Origin: Ascochyta rabiei
Lineage: Eukaryota > Ascomycota > Dothideomycetes > Pleosporales > Didymellaceae
Direction of reading: 5' to 3'
DNA: 64,000 bases
Assembly: GCF_004011695.2 (NCBI RefSeq)
Contig: NC_082413.1
Coordinates: forward strand, 806,001 to 870,000
In this document: piece after piece, positions 9,174 to 21,200 of the stretch
Layout of the letters: the number at the start of each line of letters is the position of its first letter
Numbering within the stretch: position 1 is the first letter of the stretch
The notes under the pieces: model-generated
The model's database searches: none
What the model saw: only the letters and a program-made list of their open reading frames with translations
Told to the model about the DNA's origin: nothing
Made by a program: the position numbers and the translations under genes

Positions 9174-9794
9174 ATGTCGCAGAAAGGGTAGCTACACCTT
9201 CATCTCGAGACGTGCCAAACACTGCTGACCGGCGACAGCCATCCCTCTCACCCTGCCCTCGTCCACTTTCCCATCACATTCACGGCCATCACTGGCGGCT
9301 TAGATGCGATCTACTACGCGTCCAAGCTTCCGGCCACTTCAGGCTTGGTGAATTCAGTGTGTGAGTAGTTTACCAATCTTGCGTAGGACGGTAACTGATT
9401 CCATGCAGTCAACTCGCTCGACAAGGCTATTCAGCCTCAAGCCTTCCCTGTCCTGTCCTACTACAGTACCATTCTTACGATCCTGACCACCCTTCCAGCT
9501 ATAGTGACCGGTGTCATTCAGCTCTCCCCAGTAATACAGCGTGACGGATTCCAGTCGAAGAAGGCAAAGGTTGGCGCGGTACATGCGTTGATCAACGATA
9601 TTGCGCTCTTTGCTACCATCTACAACTGGTGGACTCGCAGCCAGCAGGTCGGCTTTGCACCCAGCAGCACAAACGTCTTCGTCAGCTCTGCGCTTGCTCT
9701 GCCTCTGACTATGTATTCCGCGTACCTCGGTGGTTCGCTCGTGTACGAGTACGGCATGGGTTTTACAAGGGGCAACTCCAAGAAGACGCAGTAG
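9174..9794 (+). CDS. Small integral membrane protein, DUF2231-like (173 aa)
   Basis: Exons are 9174-9187, 9239-9360 and 9409-9794. The introns are 51 bp (GTAGCT..CAG) and 48 bp (GTGAGT..CAG). The start is inferred from a 14-bp first exon (ATG TCG CAG AAA GG), which joins in phase to the conserved HPSHPALVHFPITF block. That block is typical of DUF2231 membrane proteins. About four hydrophobic segments follow, around FPITFTAITGGLDAIYY, STILTILTTLPAIVTGVI, HALINDIALFATIYNWW and VSSALALPLTMYSAYLGGSLV. The biochemical function of the family is not established. The very short first exon is the least certain part. Confidence 0.75.
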
Positions 9795-10484
9795 AGAGGA
9801 TAAGAACGACAGTAGGAAATCGCGCTTTTGGCAGACGATTCGGAGAGCGACGGATGATATATGTTCGATCCACGAACACGCGACTTTAACACGCGACTGT
9901 TGGGCTGCGCCATAACTAGATCAAAGAAATCCAGAATCTATTGAGCACTTTCTCCACAGTGACAACCGGCAGTTGACGAGATATACAGACACGTAAGATC
10001 TCCGAAGAGCTTTGCTCATGGATTGGTGCCGGCCGCCAAGTGTCTATCTTATCGTACACCCCCGCTCAGCTCCAACTACGCGATAAGACCTGCCCACTGA
10101 CTCCAAATCATGGAGATATCGGCTGTTCATCCGAGCTTCTGCCTACGATGCGCCTGACGCCCTTTACGTAGTGACGTGCTCAAATGAGCCGGTTGACGAT
10201 GACTGACTAGTCAACCACCACCTACTCTGAGCTTATCACCTTTGCCCAATGCTGTACAAGCAGGAACTAACCTCTTGAGGAGTAAGAAGAAGCTGCGAGA
10301 TCCTTGTTTTCAGCCATGAGCATACTAGAAATCACCAAGTACACCAAACGAGCTTGACAATGATTCGTGAAGTGGGGTGGATGCTGAGCAATGGTCGTCG
10401 TGTTTGAATGTATAAAGTAGCCGAGAACTTCTAGGACTATGACCCCCAGAGTCAATCCAGGTTTCGCTGTCAGAGGCATCCAAC
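9795..10484. other. Intergenic with amidase promoter
   Basis: Apart from a TATA-like element at 10411 nothing was recognised. Confidence 0.45.
10411..10417 (+). promoter_or_regulatory. TATA-like element of the amidase gene
   Basis: TATAAAG lies 68 bp before the amidase ATG at 10485, a usual TATA-to-ATG distance for short fungal leaders. Assigned by position and motif only. Confidence 0.45.
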
Positions 10485-12392
10485 ATGGGGTTCTCGCGCT
10501 TCTTTGGCGTTGCTTTCCTCAGCCTTGTTGCTAGCACTCAGGCTATCGTCTCATCTACAGGGTTCACAGTCTCGCTTACAGACATCGACTACTTTCTGCC
10601 TCCTAAGCCAGTCGCAAGGATCGCAGGCTGCGAAGAGATTAAAGCAGCATATGCAGATGGACCGTTCGTTCCGTTCACTGTTGTGAAGAGCCACGAAAGC
10701 GGGACACTGGACACGGCATCAATCGCGGCTCAATTTGCAGAGCAAGACGATGTCTGGCAAGAGGGCTTCCTTGATGGTATTTATCGACGTGAACATCTGC
10801 AAGAGGTATGACTGACTGGCTTAGCACTATATGTACAAGGTGGTAGCAAAAGCAACGTCTCTACTGTGGTTATCACCGGCACGGTTTTTGGAGAGCTAAA
10901 ACCTGGCCCCTACTTCATCAACGCGGCGGGTCAAGTGTATGAGGCATGGCGCTTGTACAGCGACGTGACAGGCGCTTTCACTGAATCCGCAATTGCCAAC
11001 GGTGACGGCTCCTACTCTGTACTTCCTGCAGGTACCGTTGGTCAGAAGACTGCCCTCGCTGTGCCATCTCGCCTCTACTTTTCGAAAACAGCAGAGAAAC
11101 CTTTGGCTGGCGTTCGCATTGGCATCAAGGACATCTACGACATCAAAGGCCTGCGCACTTCGAACGGAAATCGTGCTTGGTACTGGCTGTATCCGGCCGC
11201 GAATCACACAGCAACGCCGGTCCAGAATTTGATCGATGCAGGTGCCATCATCGTCGGCAAGATGATTACCTCGCAGTTTGCAAACGGAGAGACGGCCACT
11301 GCTGACTGGGTCGATTATCATGAGGCTTTCAACCCCCGAGGTGACGGCTACCAGGACACCTCTTCCAGTTCTTCTGGTGGGGGCGCCGCTACTGCCGCGT
11401 ACGCATGGCTTGATGCTTCGCTCGGCTCAGATACGGGTGGAAGTGTCCGTGGCCCATCTCAAGTTCAAGGTCTCTACGGAAACAGACCATCGCACGGCCT
11501 CGTCACATTGGAGCACACTATGCCGATGGCTCCAGTCCTCGACACTGCTGGTCTGATAGCTCGTGACCCCTTGATCTGGAGAGATGCGGCTCAAGCCATG
11601 TATGGATCCAATGTTACCATCAGCGACGCCTATCCAGCCAGCATCAAGACGCTTGCCTGGCCCACTGAAGCTAGCAATGCTGCCAACGCGCTTCTTATCG
11701 ACTTCTTGAAAAGCGTCACCGACTTCCTAGGCGCCAACACCACTGCCTTTAATGTCACAGCCTCCTGGAGCACCGATAATCCTGGCTTAGAGCCGCTTAC
11801 AGAAATGATGAACCTTACCTATGCCATTCTCATCACCAAGCAACAGGTGCCACTGGTCCGCGAGCCCTTCCTCGCCGACTACGCCGCCAAACACGATGGC
11901 CGCACGCCCTTTATTAATCCAGTCCCGTTGGCTCGCTGGGGCTGGGGAGATAACCAAACCGCCACTCTCGAAGACGGTATTGCGAACAAAACAACGTTCA
12001 TGTCTTGGGCTAACTCGACCTTCCTCGCTCCATCGGCACAGACATGCTCCGAGAGCCTTGTCATGTATGTCGGGTCTACCGGACTCACAAACTACCGCAA
12101 CATCTACCTCGATGAACCTGGCGTGCCGCTTGGGTGGGGCAACAGCCGTATCTCCATCTTCTCGGAGGCCCCGGATTTCGTCGTGCCAGTGGGCGAGGCG
12201 CCGTACAATTCAACAATCACAAACCACGTTGAGTACCTACCTGTAACGGCAAACTTCATGGCCGCGAAGGGTTGTGATGGAATGTTGTTCTCGTTGATTG
12301 GGGATTTGTACGAGGCGGGGATATTGAAGGAGGCATTGGCTGGGAAAAGTGGGGTTACGGGGGGTGAGACGCTGTACAGGAGAGGGTTCTGA
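10485..12392 (+). CDS. Secreted amidase-signature protein (619 aa)
   Basis: Exons are 10485-10776 and 10825-12392. The 48-bp intron (GTATTT..TTAG with a CTGAC branch) joins GAT G to CA CTA TAT, giving DALYVQGG in frame. The N-terminus is a signal peptide ([20 protein letters not shown]). The amidase-signature core supplies the Ser-cisSer-Lys triad: Lys in IGIKDIYDI, the cis-Ser in the Ser/Gly run [10 protein letters not shown], and the nucleophile in [10 protein letters not shown]. Many N-glycosylation sites (NHT, NVT, NTT) agree with secretion. The domain is related to GatA and fatty-acid amide hydrolases, but a secreted fungal member probably acts on an external amide. The N-terminal 150 residues before the amidase core are specific to this fungal subfamily. 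The substrate is unknown. Confidence 0.88.
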
Positions 12393-12931
12393 ACACAGGA
12401 ATTGAATAAGAAGCGATACAGAGAAACATACAAGATTATAAGATCTATCTTTTGCACGAGTACTCTACATGAGGCTCATCGGACATACTGACTATTCAAC
12501 GATCAGATGTCCCCTTGACGTCATGCGTCAAAGACGCGTAGATTGTACGTGTCATATAGATATGGAGGCAGAAAGAGGCCTAGGTACCGGCAGGGTCTAC
12601 TACATAGACGCATTGGGCACGATGTTTAGAACGTGTCGATAGTGCTGGCTCGACGGTCGGTCAGAATGGAGGAATCACGGCCACCATGGAACATCGTGAC
12701 TGGTTTTGCGGCCTGCCGTAGTGACGCGCTAGTACATACTTTTGGCTATGCATTTCGAAGTGCACCCTCGCTCACTCGACTCCACCTCGCGTTACAACAC
12801 CGACCCCAACGCGCCCACCACGTTCATCGCCTGCGCGTCGCAAATAATCGAGAAACACTTCTGCCGAATTTGTGCATCGCTTACCGAGCATCCACAGGAC
12901 CAGAACGCGGCGAATAGCCCAAACGGGCACC
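12393..12931. other. Intergenic between amidase and ISWI genes
   Basis: Nothing recognised. The short ORF frame upstream of 12932 is treated as 5' leader because the Met at 12932 is in good context (accATGG) and starts the conserved N-terminus. Confidence 0.45.
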
Positions 12932-15900
12932 ATGGCGCGGAAGAGTAATGGACGCGAGTCCGGCCCTTCAACGGCTGACGCCTCAACACACGAAGACGTC
13001 GAAATGCAGGATCAGGACGACACTATGAATGGCTTCAAGAAGTTTGGTGTGAGTGGACCTCGCACGCGCAACGTGCCTTCTCATTCAGCCATCGTCGAAG
13101 CATGCTTGGCGACGGTGAAAGAAGTCAACGTGAGCGGACAAGCTGACCTTTCAATTATAGTACAATGTCGATACACCTGACTACACAGTACGCTCAAGGC
13201 TACGAAAACGCGAGCTTTGCTTTGCTTATTGACAATGGCGCAGGACTCGGACACAAACCCCAACACTACAGCTAGCAGCGTAGCAGGAGATGCGCCGGTC
13301 GATGGCCGAAAACGCCGCGCTGAGCAGATGAACATGCGCAAGAGCATCTATGGAAAGAAACACGACCGTCTAGGCGCTTCGAAGGCACGTTAGCAGCATA
13401 TGGCCCACACCTAGAAAGCAACAGAGCTGACGTGACGTGCCATTATAGGAAGACGATACAGTACGGCGTTTTAGATATCTGCTCGGTCTCACAGATCTGT
13501 TTCGTCACTTCATCGACACGAACCCAAACCCGCACATCAAGGAGATCATCGCCAAGATCGATGCACAGGACGCTGAGGATGCCAAGAAGTCTAAGGCAAG
13601 CAAGGTGCGCAAGGGTGGAGCTGCTGCTGAGCGTCGTCGCAAGACAGAACAGGAGGAAGACGCTGAATTGGTGCGCGAGGAGAAGCATGGCGGGCACAAC
13701 GAGACCGTCTTCAGAGAGTCGCCAGGCTACATCCAGGGCGGTACCATGCGCGACTACCAGGTCGCAGGTCTCAACTGGCTGATCTCGTTGCACGAGAACG
13801 GTATCTCGGGTATCCTCGCCGACGAGATGGGTCTTGGAAAGACACTGCAGACCATCTCCTTCATTGGGTACCTTCGCTTCATTGCTGGCATCAACGGGCC
13901 CCATCTGGTCGCCGTGCCCAAATCGACTCTGGACAACTGGAGGCGCGAGTTTGCCAAATGGATCCCAGAGATCAAGGTTCTCGTGTTGCAAGGAAACAAG
14001 GACGAACGCGCTGAACTCATCCGAGACGAACTGGTAGATGAGAACTTTGACGTGTGCATCACCAGCTACGAGATGATTCTGCGCGAGAAGTCTGCCCTCA
14101 AGAAATTTGCCTGGGAGTACATCATCATCGACGAAGCGCATCGTATCAAGAACGAAGAGTCCTCACTTGCCCAGATGGTCCGCATGTTCAACTCCCGAAA
14201 CCGACTCCTCATCACTGGTACTCCGCTCCAGAACAACCTGCACGAACTGTGGGCTCTTCTCAACTTCCTGATGCCAGACGTGTTTGGCGATTCTTCGGCA
14301 TTTGATGAGTGGTTCTCGCAGCAGAATGCGGACTCGGACACCGTCGTCCAACAGCTCCACAAGGTTCTGCGGCCGTTCTTGCTCCGACGTGTCAAGGCCG
14401 ATGTCGAGAAGTCACTTGCACCCAAGAAGGAGGTTAATCTGTACGTCGGCCTGTCTGACATGCAGGTCCAGTGGTACAAAAAGATCCTTGAGAAGGACAT
14501 CGACGCAGTCAACGGTGGTGCAGGCAACAAAGAATCGAAGACGCGTCTGCTAAACATCGTTATGCAGTTGCGCAAATGCTGCAACCATCCCTACCTCTTT
14601 GAAGGTGCCGAGCCTGGCCCACCATACACGACCGACGAGCACCTGGTTAACAACGCTGCCAAGATGGTCATGTTGGACAAGCTCCTCAAGCGCATGAAAG
14701 CCCAAGGCAGCAGAGTCCTCATCTTCTCTCAAATGAGTCGTGTCTTGGATATCATGGAAGATTACTCAGTCATGCGTGGATATCAGTATTGCCGTATTGA
14801 CGGTTCCACTGCCCACGAGGACCGTATCGCAGCCATCGATGATTACAACAAGGAAGGCTCGGAGAAGTTTCTCTTCCTGTTGACAACACGCGCTGGTGGC
14901 TTAGGTATCAACCTGACTTCCGCCGACATAGTGGTGCTGTTCGACAGTGATTGGAACCCGCAAGCTGATCTTCAAGCTATGGATCGTGCCCACCGTATCG
15001 GCCAGAAGAAACAAGTCTATGTCTTCCGTTTTGTGACAGAAGGTGCCATTGAAGAAAAGGTTTTGGAACGTGCAGCCCAGAAACTGCGTCTGGATCAATT
15101 GGTCATTCAGCAAGGCCGTTCACAACAACCCGCTAAGAATGCTGCTTCGAAAGACGAGCTTCTGACTATGATTCAACACGGTGCGGAGAAGGTGTTCAAC
15201 AGCAAGGGTGGCGTGGGACTAGCCGGGGACGGTGACATGGACGACGATGACTTCGATAACATCATGAAGCGCGGTGAGGAAGCGACAGCAAAGCTGAACT
15301 CAAAGTACGAGAAGTTGGGCTTGGATGATTTGCAAAAGTTCACTTCTGACTCGACGTACGAGTGGAACGGTGAGACCTTCGAGCCGCGCAAGAAGGACAT
15401 TGGTTTGAGCTGGATCAACCCCTCCAAGCGTGAGCGCAAGGAGCAGAATTACGGAATCGACAAATACTACCGCAACGCGCTGGCGACTGGTGGCCGGACC
15501 GAGAGCAAACAACCTAGGGTTCCTCGCGCGCCGAAGCAGGTTGTCATTCACGATTACCAGTTCTTCCCGGAAAAGCTGGCAGAGCTTCAAGATAAGGAGA
15601 CTGCATGGTACCGCAAGGAGAACAACCTCAAAGCACCACTTCCTGACGGCCCTGATGAGGATCTTGAGTCACGCGAGGCTGATCAAGAGCTTGCCCAGAA
15701 GGAGATTGATAACGCCGAGCCACTGACAGAGGAAGAGAAGGCTGAGAAAGAACGTTTGATCGAGCAAGGATTCCCAGAGTGGAACAAGCGAGATCTACAA
15801 CAGTTCTTGAACGGATCCGCTAAGTACGGGCGAACAAACTACGAGGGCATCTCCGAGGAAGTCGATGGCAAGGATGCCAATGAGATCAAAGAGTACGCCA

Positions 15901-16561
15901 AGGTTTTCTGGAAGAAGTACAAGCAGTTGGAAAACTGGCAAAAGTACCTCAACGTCGTCGAGGAGGGCGAGCAGCGTGTCCGCGACTCGGAGACCAAGAA
16001 GCGACTGCTGGCCAAGAAGATTGGTCAGTACAGGATGCCTCTGCAACAAATGGCTATCAAGTACACAGTGTCAACGACGAACAAGAAGGTTTACACCGAA
16101 GAGGAGGATCGATTCCTACTTGTCATGCTCCACAAGCACGGCGTTGAGGGCGAAACGATCTACGACAAGATTCGCGACGAGATTCGGGAGTCGCCTCTGT
16201 TCCGTTTTGATTGGTTCTTCCTCAGCCGCACGCCTCAAGAAATTGGCCGTCGTTGCACGACACTCATTCAGACTGTTGTCCGTGAGCTCGGTGGCGACAC
16301 TGGCAAGAACGGCAAGGGCAAGCGTGCGTTTGAAGAGGAGGAGACAGAAGAGGAGGAGGAAGAGCCTGTCAAGAAGAAGGCCAAGAATGGTGTCAAGGTT
16401 TGTGCTTCGCCGACGAACCTGACAAAGCTTCTGCTAACAATCGACAGAACAAGCAGCTTGATACCGTGAAGGGCCAAGCCTCTCCCGCAACATCGCGGGC
16501 CAGCAGCGTCGCCTCGACCGGATCCGCTACCAAGGGCAAGGCGAAGGGCAAGAAGAAGTAG
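12932..16561 (+). CDS. ISW1: ISWI-type chromatin-remodelling ATPase (1115 aa)
   Basis: There are five exons: 12932-13048, 13161-13187 (27 bp), 13244-13384, 13449-16397 and 16448-16561. The protein slides nucleosomes using ATP. The Snf2 ATPase shows motif I DEMGLGKT, motif II DEAH ([13 protein letters not shown]), the [18 protein letters not shown] block, and the helicase C half with [13 protein letters not shown] and [16 protein letters not shown]. The ISWI-specific C-terminal HAND-SANT-SLIDE region follows ([23 protein letters not shown], then [15 protein letters not shown] and [18 protein letters not shown]). A Glu-rich and Lys-rich tail ends the protein. The third intron (13385-13448) uses a GC donor (GCACGT), because a GT alternative breaks the frame. 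The family includes ISW1 and ISW2; ISW1 is used as the best generic name. Confidence 0.95.
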
Positions 16562-17172
16562 AAATTCGAGCATAGTTTCGTGACATGATGTGGTGTTCTG
16601 GCGCATGGGAAGATGGGAGATGGCTTGTCTCTGGAGCTTGTTTTTTAAGTACGGAGTGAGGCTCTTTTGTACAACACTGCAGTGATCTGTGTTGAGCTTC
16701 ACTTTGCATCGCCAGCCTTCAGCGCTCCGGTCGATAGTGCGATAGCGTGTCATAGGTACAATCAGTTCAAAGACAAACTCAGTCCTGTCGCCTTCTCCAT
16801 AAGCGTGGCGTTGTGGCGCTGTGGCGCTGTGGCGCTGACAAGTGGGGTACCAGGCAAGAGCTATGACGCCCTTGCCCTGTCCCGCATCCAACTTTCGTGC
16901 TCTTCAAGTCTACGACAAAATCTTGACACACAGCACTCCCAATTAGTACGGATTGTGTCTTCTTTTTGTGAGTACAACCACAGTTCCCCCAATTGCCGTA
17001 AGATCGCATTCCGAGAGCCACAGTGCGGCAAGCAATCACACTGCGCCTGGAAGATTCGAGAAGCTCGTGATGTTGAAGCCAGAATGAGCTCTACTGACAG
17101 CGCATATAGTCTATTTGTCCACAGCAATCTTATCACTCCTACACAGCACAGCTCTTGTTTCCCACCTCCGCC
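16562..17172. other. Intergenic with a short tandem repeat
   Basis: At about 16804-16837 a 9-bp unit close to TGTGGCGCT is repeated almost four times. The rest is the 5' flank of GET3, with no other gene seen. Confidence 0.5.
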
Positions 17173-18312
17173 ATGGCGACCACTGCAGCCCTTCAAAAGC
17201 TCCAGAACCCCCCCGAGGACTTGGAGCCTACACTTCAATCCATCCTCGATCAGAAGTCACTACGCTGGATCTTTGTGGGCGGTAAGGGCGGTGTAGGAAA
17301 GACCACAACATCGTGCTCCCTTGCCATCCAGCTCGCGAAGCATCGCAAATCCGTTCTCCTCATCTCTACAGACCCCGCCCACAACCTGTCCGATGCGTTC
17401 AACCAGAAGTTCGGCAAGGATGCACGACTCGTCAACGGGTTTGATAACTTGAGCGCCATGGAAATCGACCCCAATGGTAGTATACAGGATCTGCTGGCTG
17501 CTGGTGGTGAGGAGGGTCAGGACCCTATGGCTGGACTCGGTGGCATGGGGAACATGATGCAAGATCTTGCATTCAGCGTACGTTCAGAGATGTGAGGTTA
17601 TGCGCGAGACAATTCACTAAAATATAATACAGATCCCTGGTGTCGACGAGGCCATGTCCTTCGCCGAAGTCCTCAAACAAGTCAAGTCCATGTCCTACGA
17701 AACCATCATCTTCGACACGGCACCCACCGGTCATACACTACGTTTCCTACAGTTTCCTACTGTCATGGAGAAGGCTCTGGGCAAGGTCTCGCAACTTTCT
17801 CGCCAGTTCGGACCTATGCTGAATGGCTTCCTCGGTGGCGGTGGACGCCTGCCGAACGGTCAAAGCATGGATGAGCTTGTTGAAAAGATGGACGCATTAC
17901 AAAAGACCATTGCTGAGGTCAACGGCCAGTTCAAGGACGCAGACCTGACAACGTTCGTGTGCGTCTGCATCCCAGAGTTCTTGTCACTCTATGAGACGGA
18001 GCGCATGATCCAGGAACTCAACAGCTATGAGATCGATACACATTCCATTGTCGTCAACCAGTTATTGTTTCCTAAGCAGGACAACCCGTGCGAGCAGTGT
18101 AACGCGCGTAGAAAGATGCAGAAGAAGTACCTGGACCAGATCGAAGAGCTCTACGATGAGTTCAACGTTGTTAAGATGCCACTGCTCGTGGAGGAAGTGC
18201 GAGGAAAGGAGAAGCTAGAGAAGTAAGTCCACCGTTCGCTGCAACAGACCAAATGCTCACAACCTCCAGCTTCAGTAAGATGCTAGTTGAGCCTTTTGTG
18301 CCTCCGCAGTAA
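17173..18312 (+). CDS. GET3: GET3/TRC40 ATPase for tail-anchored protein insertion (345 aa)
   Basis: Exons are 17173-17577, 17633-18222 and 18270-18312, with introns of 55 and 47 bp. The protein is the cytosolic ATPase that carries tail-anchored membrane proteins to the ER receptor. Seen directly are the deviant P-loop [11 protein letters not shown] near residue 35, switch I DPAHNLSD, the A-loop region [13 protein letters not shown] and the dimer zinc motif CEQC in [13 protein letters not shown]. The hydrophobic Met/Gly-rich client-groove segment ([17 protein letters not shown]) is also present. Length and C-terminal MLVEPFVPP are normal for the family. The start (ccATGG) directly precedes the conserved N-terminus. 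Confidence 0.96.
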
Positions 18313-20082
18313 ACCCGTCGCCTTTGCGCAAGGGAACGTTGGTTACGCGCGCGCTCTCGACCCGATACCCTGCGCGATTCAGTACATATAACGATACCCG
18401 TTAAAGGCAATCTACACTGTTGCAATCATTGAAATTTCGACGATTTTCCACAGAATCTTTCTTTTCAGCCAAGCAATTTCGGTCTGAGTCTCGAAGTCAC
18501 ACATTCCATTGCACGATTCAGGGTGCAGGCACTGGAACCTCCCGAAAGTTTTATCCTTGACGCTACACGTGGCCCCCACATAGATGCTGCGATCATTTAT
18601 CTCCCACGAATGACAACCTTCGCGGCTTGTTGATCGTCGATCTGGGTTGCGGGTTAAGGTAGCTTCGTCGTGTAAAGCCACGAACAAATTGACAGCTCGC
18701 CGATGTTCGACGACCAGTTCGCATATTTCCCCTGTTCCTTACACATCCCCGTGCACAGCTGATCCACCATCAGTGCAATGCTTCAGCAGTAAGCCGGGGG
18801 GCTGCGGCACGTTTCCAGACAGTGCTGTCTGCACCGGTCCGCTTGTCATTAATCGTGATGGTCGTGTGCCCGATCTCGAGGCACGCGCTTGGCCAAGATG
18901 CGAAATATTGGAGATCGTCCCTCCCCGCAAATAATATGCCGAGATACTAACTTGAATGAGTGAGTACACCGAAACGTTCTTTGCTTCTCCACATCTTCAC
19001 TCTAACGCACTCACGTGGTGTGTACCTTTTGGCGTTGTTGCAGATGCGGCCTTCCTGTCTTGTCGCTGCACTCCGGGGTCACCTGCGAGCGTTTGACGTC
19101 ACCTCGCTTCCCCTCATTCTGCTTCCTGAATCCGGGTTTCGACTTTGAAAACTGCCGAACAGTACACATCATGCACGTACAGTACCCATACTGCCATCTG
19201 TCGAAAGCTCTATGTATGGCACATACAGCCCACCGTCCATCTTCTAAGATTCAATGTGATTATCAAAGTCCGTCGATGTTGGTTTTGTAACAAAGGTTAT
19301 TTCCGTAGAGGACTATCAGGCACGCCTCAGTGCTTCCTGGCTCTGACTGGGGCTAAGTTTACACACCTGACTACAGAACTGGGGTTACCATCATGATTGG
19401 CAAATGCTACGGCAGCTAATCTAAGCCGCCGCTGAACTGCAGTTGTTGATGGTGTACGTTCATGCAGGTGCTTACGAACAACACCATTGCTCTACAGCTT
19501 CGCATGTGATACTGCGCATCAAGCATGGCGAACACAGCACCAACAGCATATGCAACGTCTGGTCTTGAAAGGCTCTCCGCCACCATAATGTGCCAGTGTT
19601 ACAGAGTCACCACTGGAATACAACACAGCCCTACTGCGCAGCATGCCGGCTCCTACAGCAATATTCGGCATATGCCTCTGCGCCTCTACCAAACGCGGCC
19701 TCGATCCCCGGACAGTAATCTGCACAGGCGTACCTCGTGCCAATTGAAATGAACTAAGGTCTTCGCTTTTTGAGCATTCTCTGACATTTAGGCACGGGTT
19801 TATGTCTAATTATAGTAAGGTTCAAGAACGTGAAGCACGGACTTGCGCTTTGAGTGTGCATGGACCGGAGTATGAACTACCTACTTAGGTTGTCCGGGTG
19901 GGTTGCCGGCCAAAAACCATGAAAAGTCGGTGTTGAGCGATATATATCTAGTGTATGTCTCGCTGTTGTAGAATGCATTGTGGCAGCGAGAGAAGATTTG
20001 TCTGTCCTTCACTTGGGAAATCAGCATCTGTTGGGCCGTGTTCTGCCTATTCGAACATTGTGTTGCATCTCAGAACCACATC
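18313..20082. other. Long intergenic region, one weak Cys-rich ORF
   Basis: The 1.8 kb has no recognised gene. On the minus strand the frame 18630-18412 reads a Cys-spaced peptide (GCHSW..ATCSVKD..FQCLHPESCNGMCDFE) that could be the last exon of a small Cys-rich protein. No signal-peptide exon could be joined with confidence. A TATATAT at about 19938 may belong to the lipase promoter. Confidence 0.35.
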
Positions 20083-21116
20083 ATGTCGTTGGTCCTAAGA
20101 TTGGGAGCAGTGCTTCTTAGTGCCGCGGGTTTTATCGCCGCTGTGCCCGTTGAGCTTGAGAAGAGAGGTATGTTTACTTCATTCAATACATTTAGTTCTC
20201 AACTGACCTCAGCACAGCGGTATCCGCCAACATCCTAGATCAACTCCAATTCTTCAGCCAGTACTCTGCAGCAGCATACTGTCTCAGCAACAACAACAGC
20301 CCAAACACAAAAATCACTTGCCCGCAAGGAAACTGCGCTCGCGTAGAAGCAGCCAATACCAATACATTGACGGAATTTGAGAAGTAAGTCATACAAGTGC
20401 AGCTCGCCTCAACACCACATAGGTATACTAACTGCAACAGCTCCATCAAATCCGACATCACAGGGTTTGTTGCCACCGACACAACCAACAAACTCATTGT
20501 GCTCTCCTTCCGCGGCTCCCGATCCGTCCGCAACTGGCTCACCAATCTCAATTTCCCTGTTGCGCCGACCACAATCTGCAGCACCTGCAGCTCCAGCATC
20601 GGCTTCTGGCAGTCCTGGCTCGAGGCACAAACCGATGTGCTCGCCGCAATCAAGAAGGCACAGGCGCAGTACCCAAGCTTCAAAGTCGTAGCCACAGGAC
20701 ATTCACTCGGCGGTGCACTGGCAAGCTTGGCTGCCGGTTTCTTGCGCTCTCAGGGAACAACAATCGATCTGTATACGTACGGGGCGCCAAAGGTCGGACT
20801 CGAAGGACTCGCCAAATACATCTCAGACACGTCAAAGGGGCAGACATACCGCGTGACACACAAGGCTGACCCAGTGCCGAAGCTGCCACCGGCGCTACTT
20901 GGCTATCACCACACTTCGCCCGAGTATTACATCACCAGTGGGAATGATGCTCAACCTAGTACCGCGGATGTCAATGTCCTGACTGGGACGCTGAACTTGG
21001 GAGGTAACGAGGGAGACTTTGGGCTTGATGTCGATGCGCATCTCTGGTACTTTGGAAACATTAGCGCGTGTGAGGGCCAGGAGGGTATTGAGATCAGGGG
21101 GTTGAGGGACAATTAA
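20083..21116 (+). CDS. Secreted class 3 lipase / feruloyl-esterase-like (308 aa)
   Basis: Exons are 20083-20167, 20218-20383 and 20441-21116, with introns of 50 and 57 bp; the second has a textbook CTAAC branch. The N-terminus is a signal peptide ([22 protein letters not shown]) ending with a KR-type propeptide site (ELEKR). The Lipase_3 domain follows, with the GHSLGG nucleophile elbow, the oxyanion-region block [17 protein letters not shown], the catalytic Asp in [10 protein letters not shown] and the catalytic His in DAHLWYF. The expected activity is hydrolysis of triacylglycerols or cell-wall esters outside the cell. Spacing and length match the Rhizomucor-type lipases and feruloyl esterase A, so the substrate cannot be settled from sequence. 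Confidence 0.92.
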
Positions 21117-21200
21117 TGAGCAATGAGCAGTAATTAATATAACGGCCATATCACACACCTGCTTTGTCTCCAAAGCCTTGGATACGTTACTCGATGGCAT

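Noticed and set aside
8794..9222. 142-codon minus ORF as a first exon of the CorA-like gene
   Set aside because: The composition is not protein-like, and ATG 8738 already precedes the conserved start of the family.
13443..14141. Long minus-strand ORFs opposite the ISWI gene (13443-14141, 14066-14584)
   Set aside because: They mirror a highly conserved coding region on the plus strand and have no domain of their own.
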